DNA of 16,195 bases from Thermodesulfobacteriota bacterium. Its GTDB lineage: Bacteria; Desulfobacterota; DSM-4660; Desulfatiglandales; Desulfatiglandaceae. Shown here one piece after another: positions 7,351-13,548 of this stretch (the stretch's first letter is position 1; the number at the start of each line of letters is the position of its first letter). Below the pieces are notes generated by a model that did not search any database, was not told the DNA's origin, and saw nothing but the letters and a program-made list of their open reading frames with translations. Location of the stretch: assembly GCA_028278625.1 (NCBI GenBank), contig JANQDY010000208.1:1-16195 (forward strand). The letters run 5' to 3'. The position numbers were made by a program, and so were the translations under genes.

Positions 7351-8235
7351 ATGAAAAGAAAAAGCGCCAAAGTGCGCCGGAATGATCCCTGCCCCTGCGG
7401 CAGCGGATTGAAATACAAAAAATGCTGTCTTAACAAAAAGACGGCTGCCGCCATGATCAATAGCAAAGCGGCATACCTTGAAAAACACGGCATTCAGCTC
7501 AAAGGAACAAAGGACATTGAAGCGATTAGGAAAACGGGCTCTCTTGCCCTTGAGACACTCGATCTGGTTGAAAACGCCATTTGTCCCGGCATGATAACGG
7601 ATGACATCAATACCCTGGTTCACGATTATACCGTCAAAAACGGTGCCACGCCAGCACCATTAGGCTACCGTGGCTTTCCCAAGAGCGTCTGTGTTTCCGT
7701 AAACGAAGTCATCTGCCACGGCATTCCCGGTGACAGGATTCTTGAAGAAGGGGATATCGTGAACGTGGACGTGACCCCGATTTTGAACGGATATTACGCT
7801 GATGCCAACAAAACCTTTTTTGTGGGGGAACCGGGGTCAGCCGCCAGAAAGATCGTCAACGTGGCTCGCGAATGTCTTCGAAGGGGGATGGCGGCGGTCC
7901 GACCGGGAGACCGGATCGGAGACATCGGTTTCGCCATTCAATCCTATGCGGAAAAGGAAGGGTGTTCGGTGGTCAGGGAGTTTGTGGGTCATGGCGTTGG
8001 ATATGATTTTCACGAACCGCCTCAGGTACCCCATCACGGCAACCGTGGTGAAGGCATTGAGTTGATTCCCGGAATGGTGTTCACCATTGAACCCATGATA
8101 AACCTGGGTACAAAAAGGCTCAAAATACTGGACGACGGCTGGACCGCCGTCACATTGGATGGGGCCCTTTCCGCACAGTTTGAGCAGACCATTCTGGTGA
8201 CAAAAGAAGGCTGCGAAAGCCTCACCCCGTTTTGA
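7351..8235 (+). CDS. map: Type I methionine aminopeptidase with SEC-C zinc knuckle
   Basis: 294 residues. It removes the initiator methionine from new proteins at the ribosome. The N-terminal extension contains a SEC-C motif, NDPCPCGSGLKYKKCC (11-26), a zinc knuckle also found at the SecA C-terminus and in other ribosome- or secretion-linked proteins. The catalytic pita-bread domain follows from about residue 45. Metal ligands are Asp140, Asp151, His214 (GHGVG), Glu247 (TIEPM) and Glu278 (FEQT). Their spacing (11, 63, 33, 31) equals that of E. coli MetAP, and His123 in CHGIPG matches the substrate-binding His79. All catalytic residues are present. GAGG (7335-7338) lies 12 bases before the ATG. 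The stop overlaps the queG start. Confidence 0.95.
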   Translation: MKRKSAKVRRNDPCPCGSGLKYKKCCLNKKTAAAMINSKAAYLEKHGIQLKGTKDIEAIRKTGSLALETLDLVENAICPGMITDDINTLVHDYTVKNGATPAPLGYRGFPKSVCVSVNEVICHGIPGDRILEEGDIVNVDVTPILNGYYADANKTFFVGEPGSAARKIVNVARECLRRGMAAVRPGDRIGDIGFAIQSYAEKEGCSVVREFVGHGVGYDFHEPPQVPHHGNRGEGIELIPGMVFTIEPMINLGTKRLKILDDGWTAVTLDGALSAQFEQTILVTKEGCESLTPF

Positions 8236-9131
8236 TGGACGTTGCCGAACGCGCCAAAGATCTGGGCTTCGTTGCGTCGGGGGTTTCCCCTTGTGAATCA
8301 CCTCTGTTTCTCGATGCGCTGTCTCAGTGGATTGATGCCGGAAAATTTGGTCAGATGGGGTGGTTTCAAAGGCACCGGGATTTGAGAGAAGACCCTTCGA
8401 AACTGCTTCCCAATTGCCAAACCATCATCAGTCTTGCCTATCCATATGGTGAAAGGAAACCTTGTACACCGGAGGGCTTTGCCGTAGCCCGTTACAGCGA
8501 GCCTTTGAAAAAGGATTATCACCATCGCCTTCGAAAAAAAGCCCGAGCGCTTGCCTTGGAAGTAGAGGCGTCACATCCGGGTGCAAAAACGCGGGTCTGT
8601 GTCGATTCGGCGCCGATTCTCGAGCGAAGTTTCGCCTACCGTGCCGGCATGGGCCTTTTTGGAAAAAACAACATGCTTATTGTTCCAGGGTATGGTTCCT
8701 ATGTTTTCCTGGCTGAAATCCTGACCACCGCACATTTCCCCTTTGAATCCACAAACCCAGTGGCAAAAGACCTTTGCGGCGATTGTACCCGTTGTCTGGA
8801 TGCGTGCCCGACCGGTGCCCTCGAAGGTCCCTGGCGGTTCAATGCCGCCAAATGCCTTTCTTACCTCACCATTGAACATGAAGGCGACTTGGATTCTGGG
8901 ACGGGAAAAAGGATGGGCCCATGCTTTTTGGGCTGCGATATCTGCCAGGAAGCCTGCCCATTTAATGGCGCCAAAACGGAAAAGGAGGTTTCGCTTCCCG
9001 CCGTGACGGATTTTTTGAGGATGGACATCATGGAATTCAGGACTCGGTTCGGCAAAACAGCTCTTGCAAGACCGGGTCTTCAGCGAATCAAGCGAAACAT
9101 CATTGCAATTATCAAAGGATCAGAACCTTAG
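8235..9131 (+). CDS. queG: Epoxyqueuosine reductase QueG
   Basis: 298 residues from the ATG at 8235, whose A is the last base of the map stop (TGATG junction), so translation is probably coupled. A TTG one codon earlier is a less likely start. QueG reduces epoxyqueuosine to queuosine in tRNA anticodons (GUN codon-box tRNAs) and uses cobalamin and two [4Fe-4S] clusters. The catalytic-Asp motif is VDSAPILERSFAYRAG, followed by GLFGKNNMLI. Cluster cysteines are seen as CGDCTRCLDACPTG (Cys181, 184, 187, 191) and CDICQEACPFN (Cys234, 237, 241), with further Cys at 230. The sequence stops soon after the second cluster region and lacks the C-terminal HEAT-like repeats of the ~380-residue E. coli form. 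The short form is common in other phyla. Confidence 0.93.
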   Translation: MDVAERAKDLGFVASGVSPCESPLFLDALSQWIDAGKFGQMGWFQRHRDLREDPSKLLPNCQTIISLAYPYGERKPCTPEGFAVARYSEPLKKDYHHRLRKKARALALEVEASHPGAKTRVCVDSAPILERSFAYRAGMGLFGKNNMLIVPGYGSYVFLAEILTTAHFPFESTNPVAKDLCGDCTRCLDACPTGALEGPWRFNAAKCLSYLTIEHEGDLDSGTGKRMGPCFLGCDICQEACPFNGAKTEKEVSLPAVTDFLRMDIMEFRTRFGKTALARPGLQRIKRNIIAIIKGSEP

Positions 9132-9159
9132 AATTTTCCAACCGAAAGGCAAGACACAA

Positions 9160-9360
9160 ATGGATTTCTGCGATTTAAACTGCCGATACGCCAGTTGGCC
9201 TGAGAAAGAAGCATTGGATGGGTCGGGGAGCTGCCGAGTGTTTCAAGCCATTTACTGCCAAAAAAAAAGCCGGCATGTTCACAAGAACATGCCGTGCCAT
9301 GAAAAAGAAAAAAGAGCTCTTGTGAACCGCCAAAAGGAAAGCAGCCTCACTTCCACTTAG
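9160..9360 (+). CDS. Small cysteine-rich protein of unknown function
   Basis: 66 residues from the ATG at 9160, with a weak AAAGG site (9145-9149) 10 bases upstream. An extension back to 9064 is in frame but overlaps the end of queG and is rejected. Five cysteines (4, 8, 25, 33, 46) are arranged as CDLNC, GSGSCR, IYC and NMPC. With nearby His39, His41 and His47 they could bind metal, or form disulfides if exported, but there is no signal peptide. The C-terminal third is basic ([12 protein letters not shown]). It follows queG by 28 bases and ends 4 bases into the 3' end of the convergent IMP cyclohydrolase gene. A minus-strand terminator lies within codons 38-45. The composition looks protein-like, but I cannot name a family; it could also be a chance reading frame. 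Confidence 0.55.
   Translation: MDFCDLNCRYASWPEKEALDGSGSCRVFQAIYCQKKSRHVHKNMPCHEKEKRALVNRQKESSLTST
9260..9294 (-). terminator. Intrinsic terminator of the dodecin-cupin-DUF1178-purH operon
   Basis: A perfect 10-bp stem, CGGCATGTTC (9271-9280) with GAACATGCCG (9285-9294), closes an ACAA loop (+ strand). On the minus strand it is followed, after two bases, by nine T (A run 9260-9268 on +). It lies 63 bases past the IMP cyclohydrolase stop in the direction of minus-strand transcription. There is no T-run on the + side, so it should not end queG transcripts efficiently. Confidence 0.85.
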
Positions 9361-9953
9361 AGTTGCGCTTTTTCAAGGTACCGGCTGATGGCACCATCAT
9401 ATTCATGGGTCAGACGAAAGACTTTTTTGGCCAATCGAAACCGTGTTGTCAAGTGGGTTTCCCCTTCCGAGGCTTCCATCTCTCCGAGCACGCCGGCATA
9501 GTCATCCGGATCCACAATGACCGTCACGTCCCTGAAATTCTTGGCAGCGGATCGCAGCATGGAGGGACCGCCGATATCGATGTTTTCAATGGCTTCTTCC
9601 AGGGTGACCCCTTCTCCCGCCACGGTTTTTTCAAATTGATACAGGTTCACCACCACCAGGTCAATCCCGTAAATCCCGTGTTCTGCCATGACCTTTACAT
9701 GATCCGGGTTATCCCGCAAACCGAGAAGCCCCCCATGGACTTTGGGATGCAAGGTCTTAACCCGGCCATCCATCATTTCCGGAAACCCGGTATAGGCCGA
9801 AATATCGGTCACGGAAATGCCGCCATCCCGAAGGACCCTGGCCGTTCCCCCCGTGGAGAGAATGTCCACGTCAAAGCCGCTCAAGGCCTTTGCAAATTCC
9901 ACAATCCCCGTTTTATCGGTTACACTGAAAATCGCCTTTCTTATTCTTCCCAT
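9357..9953 (-). CDS. purH: Stand-alone IMP cyclohydrolase (PurH N-terminal domain)
   Basis: 198 residues from the ATG at 9953. It closes the ring of FAICAR to IMP, the last step of purine synthesis. Only the MGS-like cyclohydrolase half of PurH is present: [33 protein letters not shown] (32-46), [19 protein letters not shown] (57-75, with Lys66), NLYQFEKTV (103-111) and [15 protein letters not shown] (125-139). It ends with [15 protein letters not shown], just where the ~320-residue AICAR transformylase domain would begin in fused PurH. The TGA follows naturally and no transformylase remnant is downstream, so this is a free domain rather than a truncated gene. The transformylase must be encoded elsewhere. 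GAGGAG at 9961-9966 is 7 bases before this ATG; the upstream GTG and ATG overlap that site. It is last in its operon. Confidence 0.93.
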   Translation of the reverse strand: MGRIRKAIFSVTDKTGIVEFAKALSGFDVDILSTGGTARVLRDGGISVTDISAYTGFPEMMDGRVKTLHPKVHGGLLGLRDNPDHVKVMAEHGIYGIDLVVVNLYQFEKTVAGEGVTLEEAIENIDIGGPSMLRSAAKNFRDVTVIVDPDDYAGVLGEMEASEGETHLTTRFRLAKKVFRLTHEYDGAISRYLEKAQL

Positions 9954-9960
9954 ATTCATT

Positions 9961-9966
9961 CTCCTC
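9961..9966 (-). promoter_or_regulatory. Shine-Dalgarno site deciding the IMP cyclohydrolase start
   Basis: GAGGAG on the minus strand, 7 bases before the ATG at 9953. A GTG at 9968 and an ATG at 9959 are in frame but overlap or abut the site, so they are unlikely starts. Confidence 0.7.
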
Positions 9967-9972
9967 ACGGCC

Positions 9973-10395
9973 TTAATTGCTCTTTTCAGGGTCTGTCACG
10001 GGCATGGGGACTTTGAAAAAAGCCACGCCTTCGTCTTTGAGGGTCTTTTCTTCTTCCTCGGTCGCCGATCCGCGGATGCTTCTTTTCTCCGCAGCGCCGT
10101 AATGGATCTTTAGTGCTTCGCTGGCAAACCCGGTTCCCACATCTTCCGAGTTGTTTTTAATGTATTCAACAACTTCTTTCGCCAGTTGCTGGTAATTGAT
10201 ACCTGTTGGTTGGGCCGGTTCATCTGGCTGGGATGTTTTGACCGCCACCGGGGAGAGGACCTTCCTGACATTGGCGTTTTCACAGTATGGACATGTGACG
10301 AGACCTTTCGCATTCTGTTCCTCAAACGATTGGTGGCTATCAAACCACCCTTCAAAAAGATGCCCCTCGGAACATTCCAAATCAAACGCAATCAT
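9973..10395 (-). CDS. DUF1178 family zinc-ribbon protein
   Basis: 140 residues. It begins [18 protein letters not shown], with Cys8 and His12, followed by [23 protein letters not shown] with Cys35 and Cys38, a probable zinc ribbon like those in FmdB/CxxC-type regulators. The middle ([15 protein letters not shown]) is a linker. The C-terminal half has the segment [26 protein letters not shown], typical of DUF1178 proteins. The family is conserved in Proteobacteria and Desulfobacterota, with no established activity. Its start is 8 bases after the XRE-cupin stop and its stop 19 bases before the IMP cyclohydrolase start, so it is in the same operon. No strong ribosome site is visible next to the ATG; AAGGA lies about 13 bases upstream. 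Confidence 0.85.
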   Translation of the reverse strand: MIAFDLECSEGHLFEGWFDSHQSFEEQNAKGLVTCPYCENANVRKVLSPVAVKTSQPDEPAQPTGINYQQLAKEVVEYIKNNSEDVGTGFASEALKIHYGAAEKRSIRGSATEEEEKTLKDEGVAFFKVPMPVTDPEKSN

Positions 10396-10403
10396 TTCCT
10401 GAA

Positions 10404-11108
10404 TTATCCTTCTGAATAGAGAACCGCCAAAATGCGGGTCAACTGATTGCCGTGATTCTTAACAAGATGCGGCACCGTGGAATCGTAGTAGATGGAATCA
10501 CCCGGCTCAAGCACGTAAACCTCGTCACCCAGCCTGACTTCCATGACACCTTCAAGAACGTAAATGAATTCCTGCCCATCATGGGTGGACCGCTCTTCAT
10601 CGGATTCCGAAGGTTCCAGGGAAACAAGAAAAGGCTCCATATGCCGGTCCTTTTTCTGCGGGGCCAGGGATTCATATCCGTATCCGTAATACTTGCTCCT
10701 TTTGGAATTGTAACGGGAAACCACCTTGCGGTCACTTTTTCGCACAACGGTGTAGGGCTTCCCTTCTTCCCCGGATATGAAATATCCCATTTTGAGGTCT
10801 AGGGCCTTGGCCAGTTTGATGACCGTTCCAAGGGGTGGTGCCACACTGCCGTCTTCGATCCGCTCCAACAGGGACACGTCCAGGCCCGTTCGCTGTGAGA
10901 TATCTTCCAGCGTCAAATCCCGGTCATTCCGCACCCTTCTAACCCGCTCACCCACATTGATCTGAATGTCTTCCTCTTGGGAAGATGGGCCGATGCCCTC
11001 CAGAAAAATCTGTTGCTGGTCCCTGCCTCCGAACTGATTATTGCTGATTTCCCTCAGGAAATCCTGTTCGGCATCACGGGCAGGTCCCTGACCCTTCTCT
11101 TTTTTCAT
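10404..11108 (-). CDS. XRE-family transcription regulator with C-terminal cupin
   Basis: 234 residues from the ATG at 11108. The first ~48 residues are polar and probably disordered. A lambda-repressor-type helix-turn-helix spans about 51-107 (VGERVRRVRNDRDLTLEDIS, RTGLDVSLLERIEDG, PPLGTVIKLAKAL). A cupin_2 domain spans about 158-232, with STHDGQEFIYVLEG (174-187), PGDSIYYDSTVPH (202-214) and the closing strand LTRILAVLY. His176, Glu180 and His214 could bind metal, although the HxH pair of cupin motif 1 is reduced to one His. Such XRE-cupin proteins (PuuR/ClgR-like architecture) repress or activate small metabolic regulons when a ligand binds the cupin; this ligand is unknown. It starts 24 bases after the dodecin stop, suggesting co-transcription and possible autoregulation. 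Confidence 0.9.
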   Translation of the reverse strand: MKKEKGQGPARDAEQDFLREISNNQFGGRDQQQIFLEGIGPSSQEEDIQINVGERVRRVRNDRDLTLEDISQRTGLDVSLLERIEDGSVAPPLGTVIKLAKALDLKMGYFISGEEGKPYTVVRKSDRKVVSRYNSKRSKYYGYGYESLAPQKKDRHMEPFLVSLEPSESDEERSTHDGQEFIYVLEGVMEVRLGDEVYVLEPGDSIYYDSTVPHLVKNHGNQLTRILAVLYSEG

Positions 11109-11113
11109 AATCA

Positions 11114-11121
11114 CTTCCTCT
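11114..11121 (-). promoter_or_regulatory. Shine-Dalgarno site deciding the XRE-cupin start
   Basis: AGAGGAAG on the minus strand, 5 bases before the ATG at 11108. The alternative TTG at 11132 would overlap the dodecin stop and lacks such a site. Confidence 0.7.
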
Positions 11122-11132
11122 GGATCACTCAA

Positions 11133-11339
11133 TCATGTTTCAAGAACAAAGATCACTTCCATTCTGACGCGATATTCACGTATGGTATCATTTTCAACGG
11201 CGACTCTTTGTTCCAGAACCCTGAGGCCCGTGATACCCCTCAGTGTTTTGGTGGCCCGTTCAAAACCGGTCCTGATTGCCTCATCGAAGCTAACGGTAGA
11301 GGCACCAATGATCTCGGTAACGCGCGCAACTCGTTCCAA
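11133..11339 (-). CDS. Dodecin-family protein 1, TTG start
   Basis: 68 residues. Dodecins are small beta-alpha-beta-beta proteins that form hollow dodecamers storing or buffering flavins (FMN, riboflavin) and, in several bacteria, binding CoA. Visible features are VARVTEIIGASTVSFDEAI (strand and start of helix), the helix GFERATKTLRGI, and two long strands, RVLEQRVAVE and REYRVRMEVIFVLE. By eye, the position of the flavin-stacking Trp (WFEV in characterised forms) is Gly38-Leu39-Arg40, and the flavin-contacting Gln is Arg. Flavin binding may therefore be altered. No ATG exists near the N-terminus; TTG at 11337-11339 follows AAGGAGGT by 6 bases, and the protein starts exactly where the family does. 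It is first in its operon. Confidence 0.9.
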   Translation of the reverse strand: MERVARVTEIIGASTVSFDEAIRTGFERATKTLRGITGLRVLEQRVAVENDTIREYRVRMEVIFVLET

Positions 11340-11345
11340 TAGCCG

Positions 11346-11353
11346 ACCTCCTT
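11346..11353 (-). promoter_or_regulatory. Strong Shine-Dalgarno supporting a TTG start
   Basis: AAGGAGGT on the minus strand, 6 bases before the TTG at 11337-11339. This is the best ribosome site in the neighbourhood and supports the rare start codon. Confidence 0.8.
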
Positions 11354-11376
11354 GCCTTCTTCAACACAGCTTTTTT

Positions 11377-11404
11377 CTCATATGGCTCCGTTCTTACGTG
11401 CCAA
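11377..11404 (-). promoter_or_regulatory. Possible promoter of the dodecin 1 operon
   Basis: On the minus strand: TTGGCA (11399-11404), a 16-base spacer and TATGAG (11377-11382). The -35 overlaps a 10-base palindrome, GCCAATTGGC (11400-11409), a possible operator. The match is moderate. Confidence 0.4.
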
Positions 11405-11425
11405 TTGGCGGCACACACCCACATC

Positions 11426-11442
11426 GTGTCAACCCTTGACAC
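11426..11442. repeat. Inverted repeat in the dodecin/LOG divergent spacer
   Basis: GTGTCAA-CCC-TTGACAC, perfect 7-base arms with a 3-base centre. The right arm supplies the -35 of the + strand promoter. Its form fits a dimeric repressor site (for example for the nearby XRE-cupin protein), which is inference. Confidence 0.6.
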
Positions 11443-11465
11443 AAACACGGCTCAAAGCTTATTAT
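11436..11465 (+). promoter_or_regulatory. Sigma-70-type promoter of LOG-rsmG
   Basis: -35 TTGACA (11436-11441), an 18-base spacer and -10 TATTAT (11460-11465). It is one of the two strongest promoter matches in the window. It predicts a start near 11472 and a ~65-base leader. Confidence 0.7.
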
Positions 11466-11535
11466 CCTAAGCCATTTTTTATTATCATATCACAAAAGCT
11501 GGCATATGGCATAATAAAAAGAAAGGGCCGATATC

Positions 11536-12189
11536 ATGAGGGATAAGCAATATATCGTTGACGATTTAAGCCTGAAAGAATCGTGGCGCATGTTTCAGAT
11601 CATGTCCGAATTCGTAAGAGGTTTCGAAGAAATGCCGGAAGCGTACCCCGCCGTCAGCATTTTTGGATCCTCCCAGACCGCCCCTGAAAGTGACGTATAC
11701 AATAAGACCGTCACGGTGGCACAACTTCTGGTGGAAAGCGGATTCAACGTCATTTCCGGCGGAGGCCCCGGCGTCATGGAAGCCGCCAATCTGGGCGCTG
11801 CCAAGGCAAAAGGAAAATCCGTAGGTCTCCACATCGAGTTGCCCAATGAACAACAACCGAACAAGTACGCCAACGTCCGCCTGAGTTTCAAGTATTTTTT
11901 CATCCGGAAAGTCATGTTTGTCAAATATGCCGTCGCCTATGTTATCATGCCGGGCGGCTTCGGCACTCTTGATGAGCTTTTTGAAGCCCTGACGCTCATT
12001 CAAACAAAAAGGATCCGGCATTTTCCGGTCGTCCTGGTGGGCTCGGATTTCTGGGGAGGGCTGGTTGAGTGGATGAAAGGGGTGTTGCAGAAAGAAAAGA
12101 CCATTGCCGAATCGGACCTCGACATCTTTCAGGTTGTGGATTCGCCGGAAGAAGCGGTTGCCATCATTAAAAGAAGCGTCGTGATCTAA
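11536..12189 (+). CDS. LOG-family protein (TIGR00730), nucleotide phosphoribohydrolase
   Basis: 217 residues with a Rossmann-like fold. Family members hydrolyse the N-glycosidic bond of nucleoside 5'-monophosphates (cytokinin-activating LOG in plants; AMP or other NMP nucleosidase in bacteria). The signature motifs are present: SGGGPGVMEAAN (74-85), a basic segment FIRKVMFVK (122-130) and PGGFGTLDE (139-147) with the catalytic Glu147. An N-terminal helix (LKESWRMFQIMSEFVRGFE) precedes the fold, as in the longer bacterial LOG type. AAGGG (11523-11527) is 8 bases before the ATG. rsmG follows after 15 bases. Older annotations call such proteins lysine decarboxylase; the motifs do not support that. 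The real substrate cannot be read from sequence. Confidence 0.92.
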   Translation: MRDKQYIVDDLSLKESWRMFQIMSEFVRGFEEMPEAYPAVSIFGSSQTAPESDVYNKTVTVAQLLVESGFNVISGGGPGVMEAANLGAAKAKGKSVGLHIELPNEQQPNKYANVRLSFKYFFIRKVMFVKYAVAYVIMPGGFGTLDELFEALTLIQTKRIRHFPVVLVGSDFWGGLVEWMKGVLQKEKTIAESDLDIFQVVDSPEEAVAIIKRSVVI

Positions 12190-12204
12190 GATGTTGTAGA
12201 AGAA

Positions 12205-12849
12205 ATGAGGGACACGGAATTATCTTTTGAGGGAATCGAGACCTCCCTCTCTCCAGAACAAAAGGATCTTCTATTTGTTTTCGTTAGGGAGCTCTCCTTA
12301 TGGAACAAACGCATGAACCTGACGGGCCTCACATCCACCCAACGCATCATGGATGAACTGGTCGCCGATTCCCTTATGCCCCTCCCTTATCTTCCGGCAA
12401 GGGGACTTCACCTCGATGTGGGCTCAGGGGCCGGTTTTCCCGCCATACCGATTAAGATCTGCAAGCCCGATTTGGCATCGTTTCTGGTTGAATCAAACCA
12501 AAAAAAAGGAAGCTTTTTAAGACACGTCATCAGGCATTGCCTTTTGAAAAACATCACGGTCATAGGCGACCGGATGGAAAACCTTTCCCAATCACTTCCA
12601 CACACCCGGTTTGACATCATAACATCACGGGCCATGGCGCCACTGCCCAGGCTTGTGGGGCTGTGCAACCCTTTCCTCGGTCCCGGTGGCCTGCTGGTTG
12701 CATTTCTCGGAAGCCGGTTTGAAGAGATACTAAGGGATTGTGAAGCCCTATTAAAGGAGGGGCCTCTCCTAATTCTTGGTTTGAAACCGTATACCCTTAA
12801 AAATGGAAAATCCGAAAGATGTCTTCTGGTCCTGAAAAAGGAAGGATAA
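12205..12849 (+). CDS. rsmG: 16S rRNA (guanine-527-N7) methyltransferase RsmG
   Basis: 214 residues, the usual RsmG/GidB length. It uses S-adenosylmethionine to methylate N7 of G527 in 16S rRNA; loss gives low-level streptomycin resistance in several bacteria. Visible are the family N-terminal motif LWNKRMNLTGL (32-42), the SAM loop LDVGSGAGFPAIPIKI (70-85), the acidic ribose-binding position before SNQKKGSFLR (~96-105), and the substrate-region motif ITSRAMAPLPRLV, where SRA is near-invariant. Ribosome site: AGAAGA, placed close to the ATG and weak. It is separated from mnmG/parAB, its usual neighbours, and instead forms a pair with the LOG gene. It converges with the TetR gene with a 7-base gap and no visible terminator. 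Confidence 0.95.
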   Translation: MRDTELSFEGIETSLSPEQKDLLFVFVRELSLWNKRMNLTGLTSTQRIMDELVADSLMPLPYLPARGLHLDVGSGAGFPAIPIKICKPDLASFLVESNQKKGSFLRHVIRHCLLKNITVIGDRMENLSQSLPHTRFDIITSRAMAPLPRLVGLCNPFLGPGGLLVAFLGSRFEEILRDCEALLKEGPLLILGLKPYTLKNGKSERCLLVLKKEG

Positions 12850-12856
12850 CCGGGCC

Positions 12857-13474
12857 CTATTGTTTTGCGCCAAGCGCATCCATGATGATCGTCAGTTGCC
12901 GGTCAATATACTTGTCCAGAGTCAGTCGTTTTCTGAAATGCCAGTGTTTCAGGATCCACATCTGCGACAGCATCAGGATGTTGTATGCCATGAGATCCAC
13001 ATCAACGCTTTTAAAGACCCCTCGCGCAATCCCCTCGCCAATGATACTTGAAAACACCTCACTCAACGCCACTTCAAGGGCCATGATCCGCTTTTTCGAG
13101 CCCCTGTCAAGGGAACCGGATTTCTGATAGATCAGTAGCACCTTCTCCCGTTGCCGGTCCATAATTCTCATGTAGAGAATCACGGCAATGGCCAGCTTCT
13201 CCACCGGATCCGCAATCCCCTTGATCTCCTCAAGGAGGCTTTCCTGGAAAACCCGCAGCACATCTTCCATGATAAGCCGCATGATCCCGGATTTCTTCTT
13301 GACATAATGGTAGGTAACTGGAAGGGCCACATTTGCGGTTTCAGAGATTTCCTGAATGGAGGTCGCCCCAAAACCTTTCCGGGCATATAGGCTGCTTGCG
13401 GCGTCAATGATCTTTCTTCGGACTTTGTCCGATGCCGCGATCTGATCAAGTACCGTCAGTCTGTTTCTGTCCAT
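12857..13474 (-). CDS. TetR-family transcription regulator
   Basis: 205 residues. The N-terminal TetR DNA-binding domain spans about 18-65: RKIIDAASSLYARKGFGATS, then the helix-turn-helix SIQEISETANVALPVTYHYV and KKKSGIMRLIMEDVL. The all-helical C-terminal ligand domain contains RIMDRQREKVLLIYQKS, IARGVFKSVDVDLMAYNILM and WILKHWHFRKRLTLDKYID. This type of C-terminus is common in TetR regulators of acyl-CoA or aromatic degradation, which bind CoA thioesters, but the ligand cannot be fixed from sequence. It is 74 bases downstream of dodecin 2 on the same strand, so probably co-transcribed. AAGGAG is 11 bases before the ATG, and the spacer holds a 12-base direct repeat that may be its own operator. 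Confidence 0.9.
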   Translation of the reverse strand: MDRNRLTVLDQIAASDKVRRKIIDAASSLYARKGFGATSIQEISETANVALPVTYHYVKKKSGIMRLIMEDVLRVFQESLLEEIKGIADPVEKLAIAVILYMRIMDRQREKVLLIYQKSGSLDRGSKKRIMALEVALSEVFSSIIGEGIARGVFKSVDVDLMAYNILMLSQMWILKHWHFRKRLTLDKYIDRQLTIIMDALGAKQ

Positions 13475-13489
13475 ACTTGGCGATACTCC

Positions 13490-13544
13490 TTGGTTTTTTC
13501 AAGTGAGACAGGGGGCCAAGCCCAAGGGGTCTTTGGTTTTTTCA
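13490..13544. repeat. 12-base direct repeat before the TetR gene
   Basis: TTGGTTTTTTCA occurs at 13490-13501 and 13533-13544, 43 bases apart start to start (about four helical turns). The first copy overlaps the TetR ribosome site. It could be an operator pair; the low-complexity T-run makes chance possible. Confidence 0.4.
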
Positions 13545-13548
13545 CGCA

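Noticed and set aside
7142..7354. Possible 70-codon + strand gene in the gmd-map spacer
   Set aside because: It overlaps the starts of both flanking genes and both promoter candidates; no ribosome site and no protein-like pattern.
9064..9159. Upstream extension of the small cysteine-rich frame into queG
   Set aside because: It would overlap the conserved end of queG by 68 bases; the ATG at 9160 with AAAGG upstream gives a simpler gene.
9363..10016. Long + strand open frame opposite the IMP cyclohydrolase gene
   Set aside because: Antisense shadow; composition is rich in His, Pro and Phe as expected from reverse-complemented coding sequence, and no motif is visible.
11566..12021. Minus-strand open frame inside the LOG gene
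   Set aside because: Antisense to the conserved LOG motifs; no start signal or homology pattern.
12850..12856. Terminator between convergent rsmG and tetR
   Set aside because: GGGCCC is palindromic, but there is no adequate stem length and no T-run.
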